From: Candidatus Binatia bacterium
GTDB lineage: Bacteria; Desulfobacterota; Binatia; UBA12015
Direction of reading: 5' to 3'
NCBI GenBank assembly: GCA_029243485.1
Contig: JAQWRY010000086.1
Coordinates: 186,001 to 250,000, forward strand
DNA length: 64,000 nt
Below, piece by piece: positions 8,755 to 22,731 of the stretch (the first letter of the stretch is position 1; every line of letters begins with the position of its first letter). A program made the translations under genes and the position numbers. The notes beneath the pieces were generated by a model. The model was not told where the DNA came from. It worked only from the letters and a program-made list of their open reading frames with translations, and made no database searches.

Positions 8755-10209
8755 CTACAGCATCGGGCTTGCGGGCAGGGTGGTTTCGCCCATCAGGAAC
8801 TCGTCGACTCCACGCGCCGCTTCACGGCCCTCCCAGATTGCCCACACGACCAGGGACTGGCCCCGCCGAGCGTCACCGCAAGCGAACACGCCCGGGACGC
8901 TGGTCGCGTAACTGGGGTTCGCGACGATGTTCCCCCGCCCGTCCAGGTCCGTGCCGAGGCCTTCCAGAAGGGGCTTGTCCGGGCCGAGGAAACCGAGCGC
9001 GAAGAGCACCAGATCGGCCTCGATCTCAAACTCGCTTCCCGGGATCTCGATCATCTTGGGACGACCGCCGTCTTCGGGCTTCTCCCACTCGAGTCGCACG
9101 CCGTGCAGCTTGCGAACACGTCCTTCCTGGTCGCCACTGAAGCTCTTGGTGTTGATGCACCAGTCTCGCTCCACTCCCTCTTCGTGGGACGACGAAGTGC
9201 GCAGAATCATCGGCCATTGAGGCCAAGCGGCGACGCCGCCGGCGCTTCGCTCATCCGGCGGCTTCGGGAGGAGTTCGAACTGGTGAACGGACACGGCGCC
9301 CTGACGATTCGAGGTGCCCAGACAATCCGAACCCGTATCGCCACCACCCAAGATGACGACTTTCTTGCCGGTCGCCGTGATCTGACCGTCGACGGTGTCC
9401 CCCGCCACGACCTTGTTCTGCTGCGGGAGGAAGTCCATCGCCAGATGAACGCCGTCGAGGTCGCGGCCCGGAACGGGCAGGTCACGCGCGTGCGTGGCGC
9501 CGGTCGAGAGCACCACCGCATCGAAGTCGTTCTTCAGCTGATCAACGGTGACGTCGACACCCACGTTGACTCCGGTGCGGAACGTCACACCCTCGGCCGC
9601 CATCTGTTCCATGCGCCGATCGATGAGGTGCTTCTCCATCTTGAAGTCAGGGATGCCGTAGCGCATCAGACCGCCGATGCGATCGGCACGCTCGAAGAGC
9701 GTGACGTCGTGGCCGGCGCGCGCAAGCTGTTGCGCGCAAGCCATGCCCGCGGGCCCCGAGCCGATCACGGCGACCTTCTTGCCCGTCTTCTTGTCGGCAA
9801 TCTGTGGCTTGACCCAGCCCTCTTTGAAAGCGCGATCGATGATCTGCTTCTCGATCTGCTTGATGGTGACCGGGCTCTCATTGATGTTGAGCACGCACGC
9901 TTCTTCACACGGCGCGGGACAGACGCGGCCGGTGAACTCCGGGAAGTTGTTGGTCGAGTGCAGACGCTCGATCCCTTCTTCCCAACGGCCCCGGAAGATG
10001 AAGTCGTTCCAGTCGGGAATGATGTTCCCGAGCGGGCAGCCCTTGTGGCAGAAGGGGATTCCGCAATCCATGCAACGCGCACCCTGCTCCGAGAGCGCCT
10101 CGTCGCTGTGCTTCCCTTCGAGCTCGTTCCAGTCCTTCAGACGGTCCGCTACCGGCCGACGCTTCGGCAGCTCCCGTTCGAACTCCATAAACCCAGTGAT
10201 CTTTCCCAC
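8755..10209 (-). CDS. gltD: Glutamate synthase [NADPH] small (beta) subunit
   Basis: The 484-aa protein delivers NADPH electrons through FAD and two [4Fe-4S] clusters to GltB. The N-terminal cysteine sets [17 protein letters not shown] and [12 protein letters not shown] bind the clusters. [19 protein letters not shown] is the FAD fold and [14 protein letters not shown] the NADPH fold. The length is close to the usual 470-490. The start is GTG at 10209 behind CAGGAGA. It lies 33 bp after gltB, so the two are cotranscribed. The stop is 17 bp from the convergent small Cys gene. Confidence 0.97.
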   Translation of the reverse strand: MGKITGFMEFERELPKRRPVADRLKDWNELEGKHSDEALSEQGARCMDCGIPFCHKGCPLGNIIPDWNDFIFRGRWEEGIERLHSTNNFPEFTGRVCPAPCEEACVLNINESPVTIKQIEKQIIDRAFKEGWVKPQIADKKTGKKVAVIGSGPAGMACAQQLARAGHDVTLFERADRIGGLMRYGIPDFKMEKHLIDRRMEQMAAEGVTFRTGVNVGVDVTVDQLKNDFDAVVLSTGATHARDLPVPGRDLDGVHLAMDFLPQQNKVVAGDTVDGQITATGKKVVILGGGDTGSDCLGTSNRQGAVSVHQFELLPKPPDERSAGGVAAWPQWPMILRTSSSHEEGVERDWCINTKSFSGDQEGRVRKLHGVRLEWEKPEDGGRPKMIEIPGSEFEIEADLVLFALGFLGPDKPLLEGLGTDLDGRGNIVANPSYATSVPGVFACGDARRGQSLVVWAIWEGREAARGVDEFLMGETTLPASPML

Positions 10210-10242
10210 AGTACGTCTCCTGTCCGGTCTCGCTCGCCGGAC

Positions 10243-14793
<4,551 letters not shown>

Positions 14794-14827
14794 TTCCAGC
14801 CTCTCGTAAGGTGTGGGACCCGGACCC

Positions 14828-15385
14828 TCATGACGCGGCAGCGACGGGCTTGTTCCCCGTCGCCCGCGAACGGCGTCTCGGTGACGAGTTCTGCGTCTGG
14901 GTGGGCTCACCCGGCAGCGGAACCTGAGAGCGTTCGATGTGCGTGGACAGGACCACCATGGTCTCGGTCCGGGCCACGCCGGGAATGTTCCGGATCTGGC
15001 TGATCAGGCTTTCGAGTGAGGACGTGTTTTCGGTCTTGGCCTTGAGCAAGAACGTGTGCTGTCCCGTGACGTGGTGACACTCGAGCACGCCTTCGAGTGC
15101 GCCGACGAGGTTTTCGAACTCGGTGACGTCGGCCAACTGGCCATGTTCGACCCCGATGAAGGCCGTGACGTCGAGTCCCAACTCCTGAGAATCGAGCGCC
15201 GCATGATAGCCGGTGATGACCCCAGCGCTCTCGAGCTTCTTGATCCGATCGATGACCGAGGGCGCCGAAAGTCCGACCTGCTCACCCACCCGAGCGAGCG
15301 GGATCTTGCAGTCCGCCTGTACCGTCTCGAGGATCTTCAAATCGATCGCGTCGAGAACGTGTTCGTTCCTATTACCTAATTTCAT
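14828..15385 (-). CDS. Lrp/AsnC-family transcriptional regulator
   Basis: About 185 aa. An N-terminal winged helix ([20 protein letters not shown], then [21 protein letters not shown]) is followed by the RAM ligand-binding domain (GHAALDSQ-type strand, [19 protein letters not shown]). A basic tail of about 30 residues rich in Pro, Gln and Arg follows, longer than usual. It lies 34 bp upstream of gltB on the same strand. In E. coli Lrp activates gltBD, so a local amino-acid-sensing switch for glutamate synthesis is likely here; that is inferred from position. The ATG at 15385 is preceded by GGGGA. Confidence 0.92.
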   Translation of the reverse strand: MKLGNRNEHVLDAIDLKILETVQADCKIPLARVGEQVGLSAPSVIDRIKKLESAGVITGYHAALDSQELGLDVTAFIGVEHGQLADVTEFENLVGALEGVLECHHVTGQHTFLLKAKTENTSSLESLISQIRNIPGVARTETMVVLSTHIERSQVPLPGEPTQTQNSSPRRRSRATGNKPVAAAS

Positions 15386-15488
15386 AAGGTCCCCAGGGGG
15401 GTAAGCCTTACGCCTAGCCAAGAAAGAGCCCGGGCGTCAACGATTTCCTCCGCACAGGCGTCGAACGAGATTCGCCGCAATTTCGCCT

Positions 15489-16940
15489 TCAATCGACGTA
15501 TCCGAGCGAGCGAAGCATGTCCTGGAGCCGGGGGTCGACGTCGGCCGGAGGCGTCCGGTCGACCCCGATGTGGAGGTTTTGCTCGCTCTCCCAGACTGCC
15601 AGCAGGGCGCGGAGCCGCGCCTGTTCCGCGGGGTGCTCGGCGGAGAGATCCGCGGCTTCTCCGGGGTCGGCGTCGATGTCGTAGAGACGGAAGCTCTCTT
15701 CGGTGGCGTAGTCGGACTTCCAAGGGTCCTCGGGCCGTATCTGGGCCGGCGGCGGCGGCGTGTGCACGAGCTTCCAGCGCCCCAGCCGGACGGCGGACAT
15801 GCCGCTCAGCAGCGTGGACGCCGTGAAGACCGGCCCCTCTCGCATCGGGATCGAGCGGCTCGCGGAGAGCGCACCCGAGAGGTCGCGACCGTCCATCGAA
15901 TCGGGGATGGGGAGCCCCAAACCACCGAGAACCGTCGGCGTCACGTCGACCAGACTGACGGGCGACTCGAGCTTCACACCCGCCCCGACCCGGCCGGGGA
16001 GCCGGAACGCCAATGGGATGGCGACGGAACCTTCGAACGGGAACCAGCCATGCTGGAAGAAGTAGTCGTGATCCCCCAACCCCTCACCGTGGTCCGCGGT
16101 GAGTACGATCAGGGTATCGCCCGCAAGCCCGAGTTCCTCGAGAGTCGTAAGCAGCCGCCCTGCCTGCGCATCGCTGTGGTGCACCTCTCCCCGATACCGC
16201 CAACGGTAGACGGAGGCGCGATTCGTCCGCTGGATCTTCTGGTACTTCGGGATCACGCCCAGACCCGTGTTCTTCTTGCTCATCTCGAGGACTGTCTCGG
16301 GCCGCGGATCCTCGCGTGCGACCTTCTCGCGCGCCTCGGGCGGCGCCGAATCATACGGGCCGTGCGGGTCCATCAGATGAACCCACAAGAACCAGGGCTC
16401 GGGGGGCGCGTTCGCGAGCCAGTCGCGCGCGCGATCGACACCCACTTCGTCCTTGGAGAACCCACGGCCGCGGAACTTCGCGAAGGAATCGTAGAGTTCG
16501 AAGCCGCGGCCGAAGCCGTACTCGGCGGCGAGGATCCCGTTGCCGAAGAACGCCGCGGTCCGGTACCCCGCCGCCCCGAGGAGTTCAGCGAGAACGGGAG
16601 ACCGCTTGCCCAAAGACCATCCGTTGCCGCGAACCCCGTGGCCGCCCCGGTACGCACCGGTCAGCAGGGCGGCCGTCGCGGCGCGGGTTGTCGGCGCCGG
16701 CGTGCTCGCCGCCAGGAAGGCGGTGCCGGCGTTCGTCAGCGCATCCAGGGACGGCGTCAGGTCGTTCGGACCGCTTTCCACGTACCCCAGGTGATCGGCA
16801 CGAAGCGTATCGATCGTCAGCAGCAGAATGTTCGGGAACCGACCATCCGACAGACGCAGCGGCGGCGCGTGCGGTGGCGTAGGCCAGACCGCCCACGCCA
16901 CCGCCAGCAGAGTGATTCCCAGAGCGACGAAGCGCAGCAT
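15489..16940 (-). CDS. Sulfatase-fold (alkaline phosphatase superfamily) hydrolase, membrane-anchored
   Basis: About 483 aa. A signal anchor (LRFVALGITLLAVAWAVW) leads into LLLTIDTLRADHLGY, the metal-binding start of sulfatases and related phosphohydrolases. The metal motifs WVHLMDPHGPY and LTADHGEGLGDH follow. The normal modification motif CxPxR before LLTG is absent; a Thr (PTTRAATAALLTG) stands at the Cys position, so formylglycine cannot form. Such Thr types are usually phosphate- or phosphonate-ester hydrolases or transferases. The second ATG at 16940 is placed best behind GAGGAGG; 16943 is the alternative. The thiolase gene ends 35 bp upstream on the same strand. Confidence 0.8.
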   Translation of the reverse strand: MLRFVALGITLLAVAWAVWPTPPHAPPLRLSDGRFPNILLLTIDTLRADHLGYVESGPNDLTPSLDALTNAGTAFLAASTPAPTTRAATAALLTGAYRGGHGVRGNGWSLGKRSPVLAELLGAAGYRTAAFFGNGILAAEYGFGRGFELYDSFAKFRGRGFSKDEVGVDRARDWLANAPPEPWFLWVHLMDPHGPYDSAPPEAREKVAREDPRPETVLEMSKKNTGLGVIPKYQKIQRTNRASVYRWRYRGEVHHSDAQAGRLLTTLEELGLAGDTLIVLTADHGEGLGDHDYFFQHGWFPFEGSVAIPLAFRLPGRVGAGVKLESPVSLVDVTPTVLGGLGLPIPDSMDGRDLSGALSASRSIPMREGPVFTASTLLSGMSAVRLGRWKLVHTPPPPAQIRPEDPWKSDYATEESFRLYDIDADPGEAADLSAEHPAEQARLRALLAVWESEQNLHIGVDRTPPADVDPRLQDMLRSLGYVD

Positions 16941-16974
16941 CATGCCTCCTCGCAACGCCGCCGGGCGACCCAAA

Positions 16975-18138
16975 TCAGAGACGCTCGATGATGGTACCGG
17001 TGCCGAGCCCACCGCCACAACACATCGAGATGAGACCGTATTTGCCGCCGGTCCGCTCGAGCTCGTGGAGAGCCGTCGTCAGAAGGCGTGCGCCCGTGCA
17101 TCCCGTCGGGTGACCGAGAGCGATCGCACCGCCGTTCGGGTTCACGCGCTCGGGGTTGGGCTTCAGCTCCTTCTGCCAGGCCAGCACGACCGCGGCGAAG
17201 GCCTCGTTCACCTCGAAGGTGTCGATCTGATCGATCGACAGGCCGCTTTGCTTCAGGACCTTATGCGAAGCCGGGATCGGGCCCTTTAACATCGTCACCG
17301 GGTCGCAACCCACGAGGGTCGTGGCGGTGATACGAGCGCGCGGCTTCAATCCGAGCGCCTTCGCCTTCGCCGGCGACGCCAGCAGGACCGCCGACGCACC
17401 GTCGGAGACCTGCGAGGACGTGCCCGCAGTATGGACACCCCCCTCTTGTACCGCCTTCAGAGTGCCGAGCTTCTCGAGCGAAGTCTCACGAAGCCCCTCG
17501 TCGCGTGTAACCTCGTGCATGGCAGCGGTAGGATTCTTCTCGTCATCGAGGACCGGCGCGGTGATCGGCGCGATCTCCCGATCAAAGCGGCCTTCTCCCC
17601 AGGCCTCGGCGGCATGCTGCTGGCTGAGCAAGCCGAAGCGATCGGTATCCTCGCGGGTGATGCCGTACTCCTCGACGATCATCTCCGCGCCCTGGAACTG
17701 AGACGTCGGCGCGAAGTGCTCGACGTAAGCCGGCGTCATCGGAAAGCCGCCCTTCATGTTCGAGCCGAGCGGGACGCGCGTCATCATCTCGACGCCACAA
17801 GCCAGAACGACGTCCTCGATGCCCGAGCCGATCAAGCCGGCCGCGACTGACGTCGCCTGCTGAGACGAACCGCACTGGCTGTCGATCGTGGTCGAAGCGA
17901 CCTCGAGCGGGAGCCCGGCCGCGAGCCAAGCGACGCGCGCGATGTTGAAGGACTGCTCGCCCACTTGCGAGACGCAGCCGCCGACGACCTGGCCCACCTG
18001 ATCCGGATCGATGCCGGAACGCTCGACCGCCGCCTTTTGGACGGCACCGAGCAGGTCGGCAGGCATGACTCCGGAAAGCGCGCCTTTGCGGCGACCAATC
18101 GGACTACGGACGGCTTCGACGATCCAGACTTCTTCCAT
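16975..18138 (-). CDS. Acetyl-CoA acetyltransferase (thiolase)
   Basis: The 387-aa protein has the three thiolase signatures: acyl-accepting Cys89 in DSQCGSS, NPNGGAIALGHPTGCTGAR with the catalytic His, and CCGGGLGTGT with the second catalytic Cys. VNEAFAAV completes the active site. It cleaves or forms 3-ketoacyl-CoA. The sequence around NMKGGFP and TSQFQGAEMI looks like degradative thiolases of the fatty-acid/steroid group, so beta-oxidation is more likely than acetoacetyl-CoA synthesis. The ATG at 18138 follows AAAGGGAG. No other beta-oxidation gene is beside it. Confidence 0.93.
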   Translation of the reverse strand: MEEVWIVEAVRSPIGRRKGALSGVMPADLLGAVQKAAVERSGIDPDQVGQVVGGCVSQVGEQSFNIARVAWLAAGLPLEVASTTIDSQCGSSQQATSVAAGLIGSGIEDVVLACGVEMMTRVPLGSNMKGGFPMTPAYVEHFAPTSQFQGAEMIVEEYGITREDTDRFGLLSQQHAAEAWGEGRFDREIAPITAPVLDDEKNPTAAMHEVTRDEGLRETSLEKLGTLKAVQEGGVHTAGTSSQVSDGASAVLLASPAKAKALGLKPRARITATTLVGCDPVTMLKGPIPASHKVLKQSGLSIDQIDTFEVNEAFAAVVLAWQKELKPNPERVNPNGGAIALGHPTGCTGARLLTTALHELERTGGKYGLISMCCGGGLGTGTIIERL

Positions 18139-18224
18139 GACGGGCTCCCTTTTCCTGTGGTGTCTCCGGGCCTAGCTAGCGAAGCGCGCCGGTCTCGTCC
18201 ATCAGGGGGCGCAGGAGTCAGGGG

Positions 18225-18512
18225 CTACTCATCCATCCGGATCAGGCCCTGCTCGACGGCGTCGTATACGGCCTCGCTGCGGGAATTCACCTCGAGCTTC
18301 TCGTAGATGCGCCGAACGTGGGAGGTCACGGTGTGGGCCGAGATCGACAGCAGGGATGCGATCTCCGCCAAGCTGAAACACTTCGTGATGAGCCGGAGAA
18401 TCTCCGTTCCGCGACCGGTGAGCGTCGCCCGTGCCCTGGGAGCCTCCGCCCACCATTCCAAAGTCTCGAAACTCAGCGTATGCCGAGCGCCCACCAAAAC
18501 GCATCCCCTCAT
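18225..18512 (-). CDS. Small solitary LuxR/GerE-type HTH protein
   Basis: A 95-aa protein that is almost only a GerE helix-turn-helix: LTGRGTEILRLITKCFSLAE, IASLLSISAHTVTSHVRRIYEKL, SRSEAVYDAVEQGLI. It has no receiver or ligand domain; about 30 residues precede the HTH. Its ATG overlaps the TGA of the phosphomannomutase gene by one base (TGATG), so it is translated by coupling. A 7-bp hairpin (18503-18520) covers the start codon. Its targets are unknown. It may be a DNA-binding protein that works alone, or the remnant of a longer regulator. Confidence 0.75.
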   Translation of the reverse strand: MRGCVLVGARHTLSFETLEWWAEAPRARATLTGRGTEILRLITKCFSLAEIASLLSISAHTVTSHVRRIYEKLEVNSRSEAVYDAVEQGLIRMDE

Positions 18513-18520
18513 CAGGGGAT
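18503..18520. promoter_or_regulatory. Perfect inverted repeat over the pgm stop / LuxR start junction
   Basis: ATCCCCT (18503-18509) and AGGGGAT (18514-18520) can pair with a 4-nt loop that holds the start codon of the small HTH gene. In mRNA the hairpin would hide that start unless ribosomes terminating on the upstream gene open it, a common translational-coupling arrangement. It is short, and chance is possible. Confidence 0.4.
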
Positions 18521-19906
18521 CTCCGGGGAGCCACCCTCGATCTCGGCCCGCGCCTTCGCCACGACCGCCTCCACCAGGGCACGAAGCTCGTCGCGACGGG
18601 CTTCACTCCCCGCTTCGAAGCGGAGGACCAGGGCGGGCTGAGTGTTCGACGCCCGCACGAGGCCCCAGCCGTCGCCGAAGTCGGCGCGCACCCCGTCGAT
18701 GTCGTTCACCGGCCAGTCGGCGCGCAGAAGTTCGGTCACCCGAGCGGCCACGGCGAACTTCGTCGTGTCGGAACAGTCCACCCGAAGCTCAGGCGTGGCG
18801 TGCGCCTCAGGGAGACCCGCGAGTAGGTCCACCAGCTTGCCGTCGGTGCTGGCGAGGATTTCGATGAGGCGCGCCGCGGCGTAAACGGCATCGTCGTAGC
18901 CGAAGAACCGATCCCCGAAGAACAGGTGTCCGCTCATCTCCGCGCCCACCACGGCGTCGGTCTCCTTCATCTTAGCCTTGATCAGGGAGTGGCCGGCCTT
19001 CCACATGATCGGCCGACCTCCGAGCCGCGTGACCTCGTCGAAGAGCCGCCGCGAGCACTTCACCTCGCTGATGACGACGCTGCCGGGACGGCGCGCCAGG
19101 ATCTCCCGGGCGAAGATCACCAGCAGTTCGTCTCCCCACAGAATCTTCCCGCCCGGCGCGACGACACCCAATCGGTCGGCATCTCCGTCGAACGCGACGC
19201 CCAGGTCTGCGCCTTCCGCGGCGACGGTGCGGATGAGGTCTTCGAGGTTCTCCTCGACCGTGGGGTCCGGATGGTGGTTCGGGAACCGGCCGTCGGGTTC
19301 GCAGTGCAGAGCGATCACCTCACACCCGAGGTTCTCCAGAACCCTTGGTCCCACAGGGCCGCCAACACCGTTGCCCGCATCGGCGACTACCTTGAGGCGA
19401 CGCGGCAGCGTTCCGAACTGCTTTTTGCAGTAGTCGAGGTAGGGCTCGAGGATCTCGGCCGTCTCGACGCAACCCTCTCCGTCGACGAAGTTCCGCGCCT
19501 CGATCTCGCCGCGCAGCGAGGTGATGGCCTCGCCGTGCATCGAGTCTCGCCCGAGGCACATCTTGAAGCCGTTGTAATCGGCCGCATTGTGGCTCGCGGT
19601 CACCTCGACGCCTCCATCGACCGAGTAGTGGAAGAGGGAGAAGTACAGCAGCGGGGTCGGGCACTGTCCGATGTCCAGGACCTGCACACCACACTCGACG
19701 AGCCCTCGGATCAGCGCATTCGCGTACTCGTCCGACGTGAGCCGACAGTCGCGCCCGACCGCCACCAACACCTCCCGCTCGGGATGAAGCCGCCGGACGC
19801 GCGACCCGAAGGCGCGGCCGAGGGCCCATGCGAAACTAGCGTCGAACTCCTCCCCGGCGACGCCGCGAATGTCGTACTCGCGGAAGATCGTGGGTGTCAT
19901 TCTCAT
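18512..19906 (-). CDS. Phosphomannomutase/phosphoglucomutase
   Basis: About 464 aa. It shows the phosphoserine loop VTASHNAADYNGFK, the Mg loop FDGDADRLGV, the sugar loop GAEMSGHLFF and the phosphate loop RASNTQPALVLRFEA, all in order, as in AlgC/ManB enzymes that interconvert hexose 6- and 1-phosphates. It feeds GDP-mannose or UDP-glucose for envelope glycans. The start is taken at ATG 19906 (MRMTPTIFREYDIRG); another ATG lies at 19900, and no strong ribosome site is seen. It lies 23 bp after pdxA and is coupled to the LuxR-type gene. Confidence 0.92.
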   Translation of the reverse strand: MRMTPTIFREYDIRGVAGEEFDASFAWALGRAFGSRVRRLHPEREVLVAVGRDCRLTSDEYANALIRGLVECGVQVLDIGQCPTPLLYFSLFHYSVDGGVEVTASHNAADYNGFKMCLGRDSMHGEAITSLRGEIEARNFVDGEGCVETAEILEPYLDYCKKQFGTLPRRLKVVADAGNGVGGPVGPRVLENLGCEVIALHCEPDGRFPNHHPDPTVEENLEDLIRTVAAEGADLGVAFDGDADRLGVVAPGGKILWGDELLVIFAREILARRPGSVVISEVKCSRRLFDEVTRLGGRPIMWKAGHSLIKAKMKETDAVVGAEMSGHLFFGDRFFGYDDAVYAAARLIEILASTDGKLVDLLAGLPEAHATPELRVDCSDTTKFAVAARVTELLRADWPVNDIDGVRADFGDGWGLVRASNTQPALVLRFEAGSEARRDELRALVEAVVAKARAEIEGGSPEIP

Positions 19907-19929
19907 GCGTGACCGTGGAGCGGTCAGTC

Positions 19930-20961
19930 CTACCGCCGATGCGCTGGCGCGAGTTCGAGAGCGAGTTCCAACGCAGCTCGCATGCTGCTCGGGTCGGCAC
20001 GCCCTTTCCCCGCGAGATCGTAGGCTGTGCCATGATCGGGTGAGGTCCGCACGAACGGCAGGCCGAGCGTCACGTTCACCGCACGGTGGACGTCGCGCTG
20101 CTTGATCGGGACGAGCCCCTGGTCGTGGTACATCGCGATGATCGCGTCGGCAGGCGGTCCGAGGGCGGAAAAGAGGGTGTCGGCCGGGTAGGGCCCCGTC
20201 GCCGCGATGCCCCGCCGGCGCGCACGGCGGAGCGCCGGCGCAATGATCCGAGCCTCCTCGTCTCCATAGATGCCGCCATCGCCCGCGTGGGGGTTGAGCG
20301 CCGCGACGGCGATACGAGGGCGACGGATCCCCCACCAGCGACGCAGGTGCTCGGCCGTCATCTCGATCGTGTCGGCGATACCATCCACGTCGAGGGCACG
20401 TGCGACGCCGCGAAGCGGAAGATGGATCGTCGCGAGCACCACCCGCAGATCGTCCACCGCCATCATCATTCGAACGTCGTCAACGCCGCACTCTTTGCCG
20501 AGGATCTCGGTATGTCCGGTCCGGGCGACGCCGGCGCGCGCGAACCACTCCTTACTGACCGGCGCCGTGCAAAGGGCGCCCACGACACCCAGCTTCGCAA
20601 GATGCACCGAGGTGCGAATCGCCTCGAAGGCAACCTTCGCTCCCGCGCGACCGGGCTTTCCCGGCCTGCGCTGCGTGGCCCGCAGAGGCGGCAGTGGGCT
20701 CTTCACTCCGGGAGGGACGAGAGCCACCGAGCTGCCCGAAGGCACCCCCTCGCGAACCACATCCTCCAGAGACATCGGCACGACCCTGAGCGGCGACTTC
20801 AGCCGACGTATGCAGGCCTGCGTGGCAGCGACGTCGCCCACCAGAAGGGCGCGGGCCTTCAGCCGGCGCGGCGCGACCAGCGCGCGGAGAGCAACCTCCG
20901 GGCCGATCCCGGCGGGATCACCCAGCGTGATCGCTAGAGCTGGAAGCTTCTGCTCCGCCAT
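19930..20961 (-). CDS. pdxA: 4-hydroxythreonine-4-phosphate dehydrogenase
   Basis: The 343-aa protein contains ITLGDPAGIGPE, APVSKEWF, TGHTEILG and the metal/substrate motif MYHDQGLVPIK typical of PdxA. It oxidises 4-phosphohydroxythreonine in the DXP-independent-of-PLP-synthase branch of pyridoxal phosphate synthesis. The ATG at 20961 lies inside the 3' end of the surA-type gene (44-bp overlap). The surA-pdxA order is the same as in E. coli and other proteobacteria, which supports both calls. Confidence 0.95.
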   Translation of the reverse strand: MAEQKLPALAITLGDPAGIGPEVALRALVAPRRLKARALLVGDVAATQACIRRLKSPLRVVPMSLEDVVREGVPSGSSVALVPPGVKSPLPPLRATQRRPGKPGRAGAKVAFEAIRTSVHLAKLGVVGALCTAPVSKEWFARAGVARTGHTEILGKECGVDDVRMMMAVDDLRVVLATIHLPLRGVARALDVDGIADTIEMTAEHLRRWWGIRRPRIAVAALNPHAGDGGIYGDEEARIIAPALRRARRRGIAATGPYPADTLFSALGPPADAIIAMYHDQGLVPIKQRDVHRAVNVTLGLPFVRTSPDHGTAYDLAGKGRADPSSMRAALELALELAPAHRR

Positions 20962-21973
20962 CAGATTCCGACGGCTCCTCGGCCGTCGTCGCGCCCGGCG
21001 CGGCGACGCTCGCCGGATCGAGACGACGCACGATCGAGTGGCCCTGCGTCAGGTCCGACTCGACGTAGTCCTGGAAACGCTCTTCGACCGCCTCCCCGTA
21101 GAGGCGCTCCGTGATCTGCGCTTCCACGTCGGCGAGCGGCACGTATTCACTGGCCTTCGTATCGTCCACCGTGAGGATGTGGACGCCGGCCCCGGTTCGC
21201 ACGGGCGGGCCAACCTCTCCTTTGCGCAGCGAGAACGCGATCTGTTCGAGCTGCGGGATCATCTGGCCCTTCTCCATCCAGCCGAGACTTCCCCCGTCTG
21301 CCGCTTCAGGGCCCTGCGAGTACTTCTTCGCGACGGCCGGGAAGGGCCGCCCGGCCTGGAGCTCTTGGACCACCCGTTGGGCCACCATCGCGACCTGCTG
21401 CTGCTCTTGCTCCGAGGCCTGCGGGGACAAGACGAAGAAGATCTGGCGAATGTGCACCGACCCGGTCTTCGCAAACATCTCCTTGTTGTCGACGTAGAAC
21501 TTCTGAACGTCGCCCGACGTTACCTGAACCTTGTCGCGGATCTGGCGCATGATGAGCTGGTTCTTCAGGAGCTCCTTCGCGACCTGAACCTTGTAGGTCT
21601 CCACCGTGAACCCCTGTTGGGCGAGCGCCTCGGTGAGGGTCGACTCGTCGAGATTGTTCCCGCGCTTGATCTCCTCGATGTAGAGATCGACGTCCTGCTG
21701 CGAGACCCCCAGGCCCAGCCGACGGCTCTCGAGCCGAACGAGCGTTTCGCCGATCAGCATCTCGAGGGCCTTGGCGCGGTCTTGCTTGGTCACCGAGTTG
21801 GGGTCGACGCCCCCATTCAGGCGGATGAACCGCTCCAGCTCGAACTGTGTGATGGGCGAACCGTCCACGGTTGCGACAATCCGATCGACCACCATCGCCC
21901 CCGCCTCGGGGAGACGACCGAGGGACAGCACACAGGCCGCCATCACCAGCCCAACCACGAAGGCACGAGTCAT
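20918..21973 (-). CDS. surA: SurA-like periplasmic peptidyl-prolyl isomerase/chaperone
   Basis: About 351 aa. A signal peptide (FVVGLVMAACVLSLG) ends near residue 26; VVDRIVATVDGSPITQFELE begins the SurA N-terminal chaperone domain. One parvulin domain follows (VHIRQIFFVLS, KKYSQGPEAADGGSLGWMEKG, GVHILTVDD). E. coli SurA has two parvulin domains, so this is the single-domain form. It escorts outer-membrane proteins, which implies a didermal cell. The C-terminus is Ser/Glu/Ala-rich and low in complexity. The ATG at 21973 follows GGGGAGAG. Confidence 0.88.
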   Translation of the reverse strand: MTRAFVVGLVMAACVLSLGRLPEAGAMVVDRIVATVDGSPITQFELERFIRLNGGVDPNSVTKQDRAKALEMLIGETLVRLESRRLGLGVSQQDVDLYIEEIKRGNNLDESTLTEALAQQGFTVETYKVQVAKELLKNQLIMRQIRDKVQVTSGDVQKFYVDNKEMFAKTGSVHIRQIFFVLSPQASEQEQQQVAMVAQRVVQELQAGRPFPAVAKKYSQGPEAADGGSLGWMEKGQMIPQLEQIAFSLRKGEVGPPVRTGAGVHILTVDDTKASEYVPLADVEAQITERLYGEAVEERFQDYVESDLTQGHSIVRRLDPASVAAPGATTAEEPSESDGGAEASSSSDHAG

Positions 21974-22050
21974 CTCTCCCCTGTACTGGAAAGACCCCCG
22001 CCTGGCCATGCGGAGTGGCGAGGCCCGAGGCCGCATGCGAAGCCACAGAC

Positions 22051-22728
22051 ATGGACCTCCCCCGCCGCCCACAGGACGTCATTTTCGACATGGACGGCGT
22101 CCTCCTCGACACCGAGCGGATCTACACCGAGGTCACGCAGGCCATCGTCGGCCGGTGGGGCAAGACCTTCGACTGGTCGATCAAGAGCCAGATGGTCGGC
22201 CGCCCCTCGATCGAATCGGCTCGCTACCTCGTTACGACACTCGATCTTCCCATCACCGCCGAGCAGTACCTCGAGGAGCGCGAAGTCGTCTTCCAGACCC
22301 GCATGCCCGAGGCCGACCCCATGCCGGGCGCCGTGGATCTCGTTCGGTCTTTATCCGAGCGCGGCGTCCCGATGGCCGTTGCCACCAGCTCGCAACGCGA
22401 CGTGTTCGACCTAAAGACGAGGCGGCACGGCGACTGGTTCGAGCTGTTCGATCAGATCGTCCTCGGCGACGATCCCCGAATCCAACGCGGGAAGCCCGCT
22501 CCGGACATCTTCCTGCTCGCCGCCGCCGGACTCGGAGCCGACCCGACCACCTGCCTGGTCTTCGAGGATGCCCCGGCCGGCGTCGAGGCCGCGCTCGCAG
22601 CCGGGATGATGGTCGTCGGCGTCCCCGACCCGGGCATGGACGCGAGGCTGCTCGGGAAGGCCCATCACATCACAAAATCCCTGAACGATATCCCGGTGAC
22701 CTCGATCGGCCCGAGCGAGAAGGGGTAG
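22051..22728 (+). CDS. HAD-superfamily phosphatase (beta-phosphoglucomutase-like)
   Basis: The 225-aa protein has motif I FDMDGVLLDTE, motif II Thr/Ser in ATSSQRD, motif III Lys in GKPAPDIF and motif IV EDAPAGVEAA. The helical cap after motif I places it with subfamily IA enzymes such as beta-phosphoglucomutase, phosphoglycolate and sugar phosphatases. The substrate is unknown. The ATG at 22051 lies 77 bp from the divergent surA start. The NUDIX gene begins 3 bp after its stop, so the two are cotranscribed. Confidence 0.9.
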   Translation: MDLPRRPQDVIFDMDGVLLDTERIYTEVTQAIVGRWGKTFDWSIKSQMVGRPSIESARYLVTTLDLPITAEQYLEEREVVFQTRMPEADPMPGAVDLVRSLSERGVPMAVATSSQRDVFDLKTRRHGDWFELFDQIVLGDDPRIQRGKPAPDIFLLAAAGLGADPTTCLVFEDAPAGVEAALAAGMMVVGVPDPGMDARLLGKAHHITKSLNDIPVTSIGPSEKG

Positions 22729-22731
22729 CCC

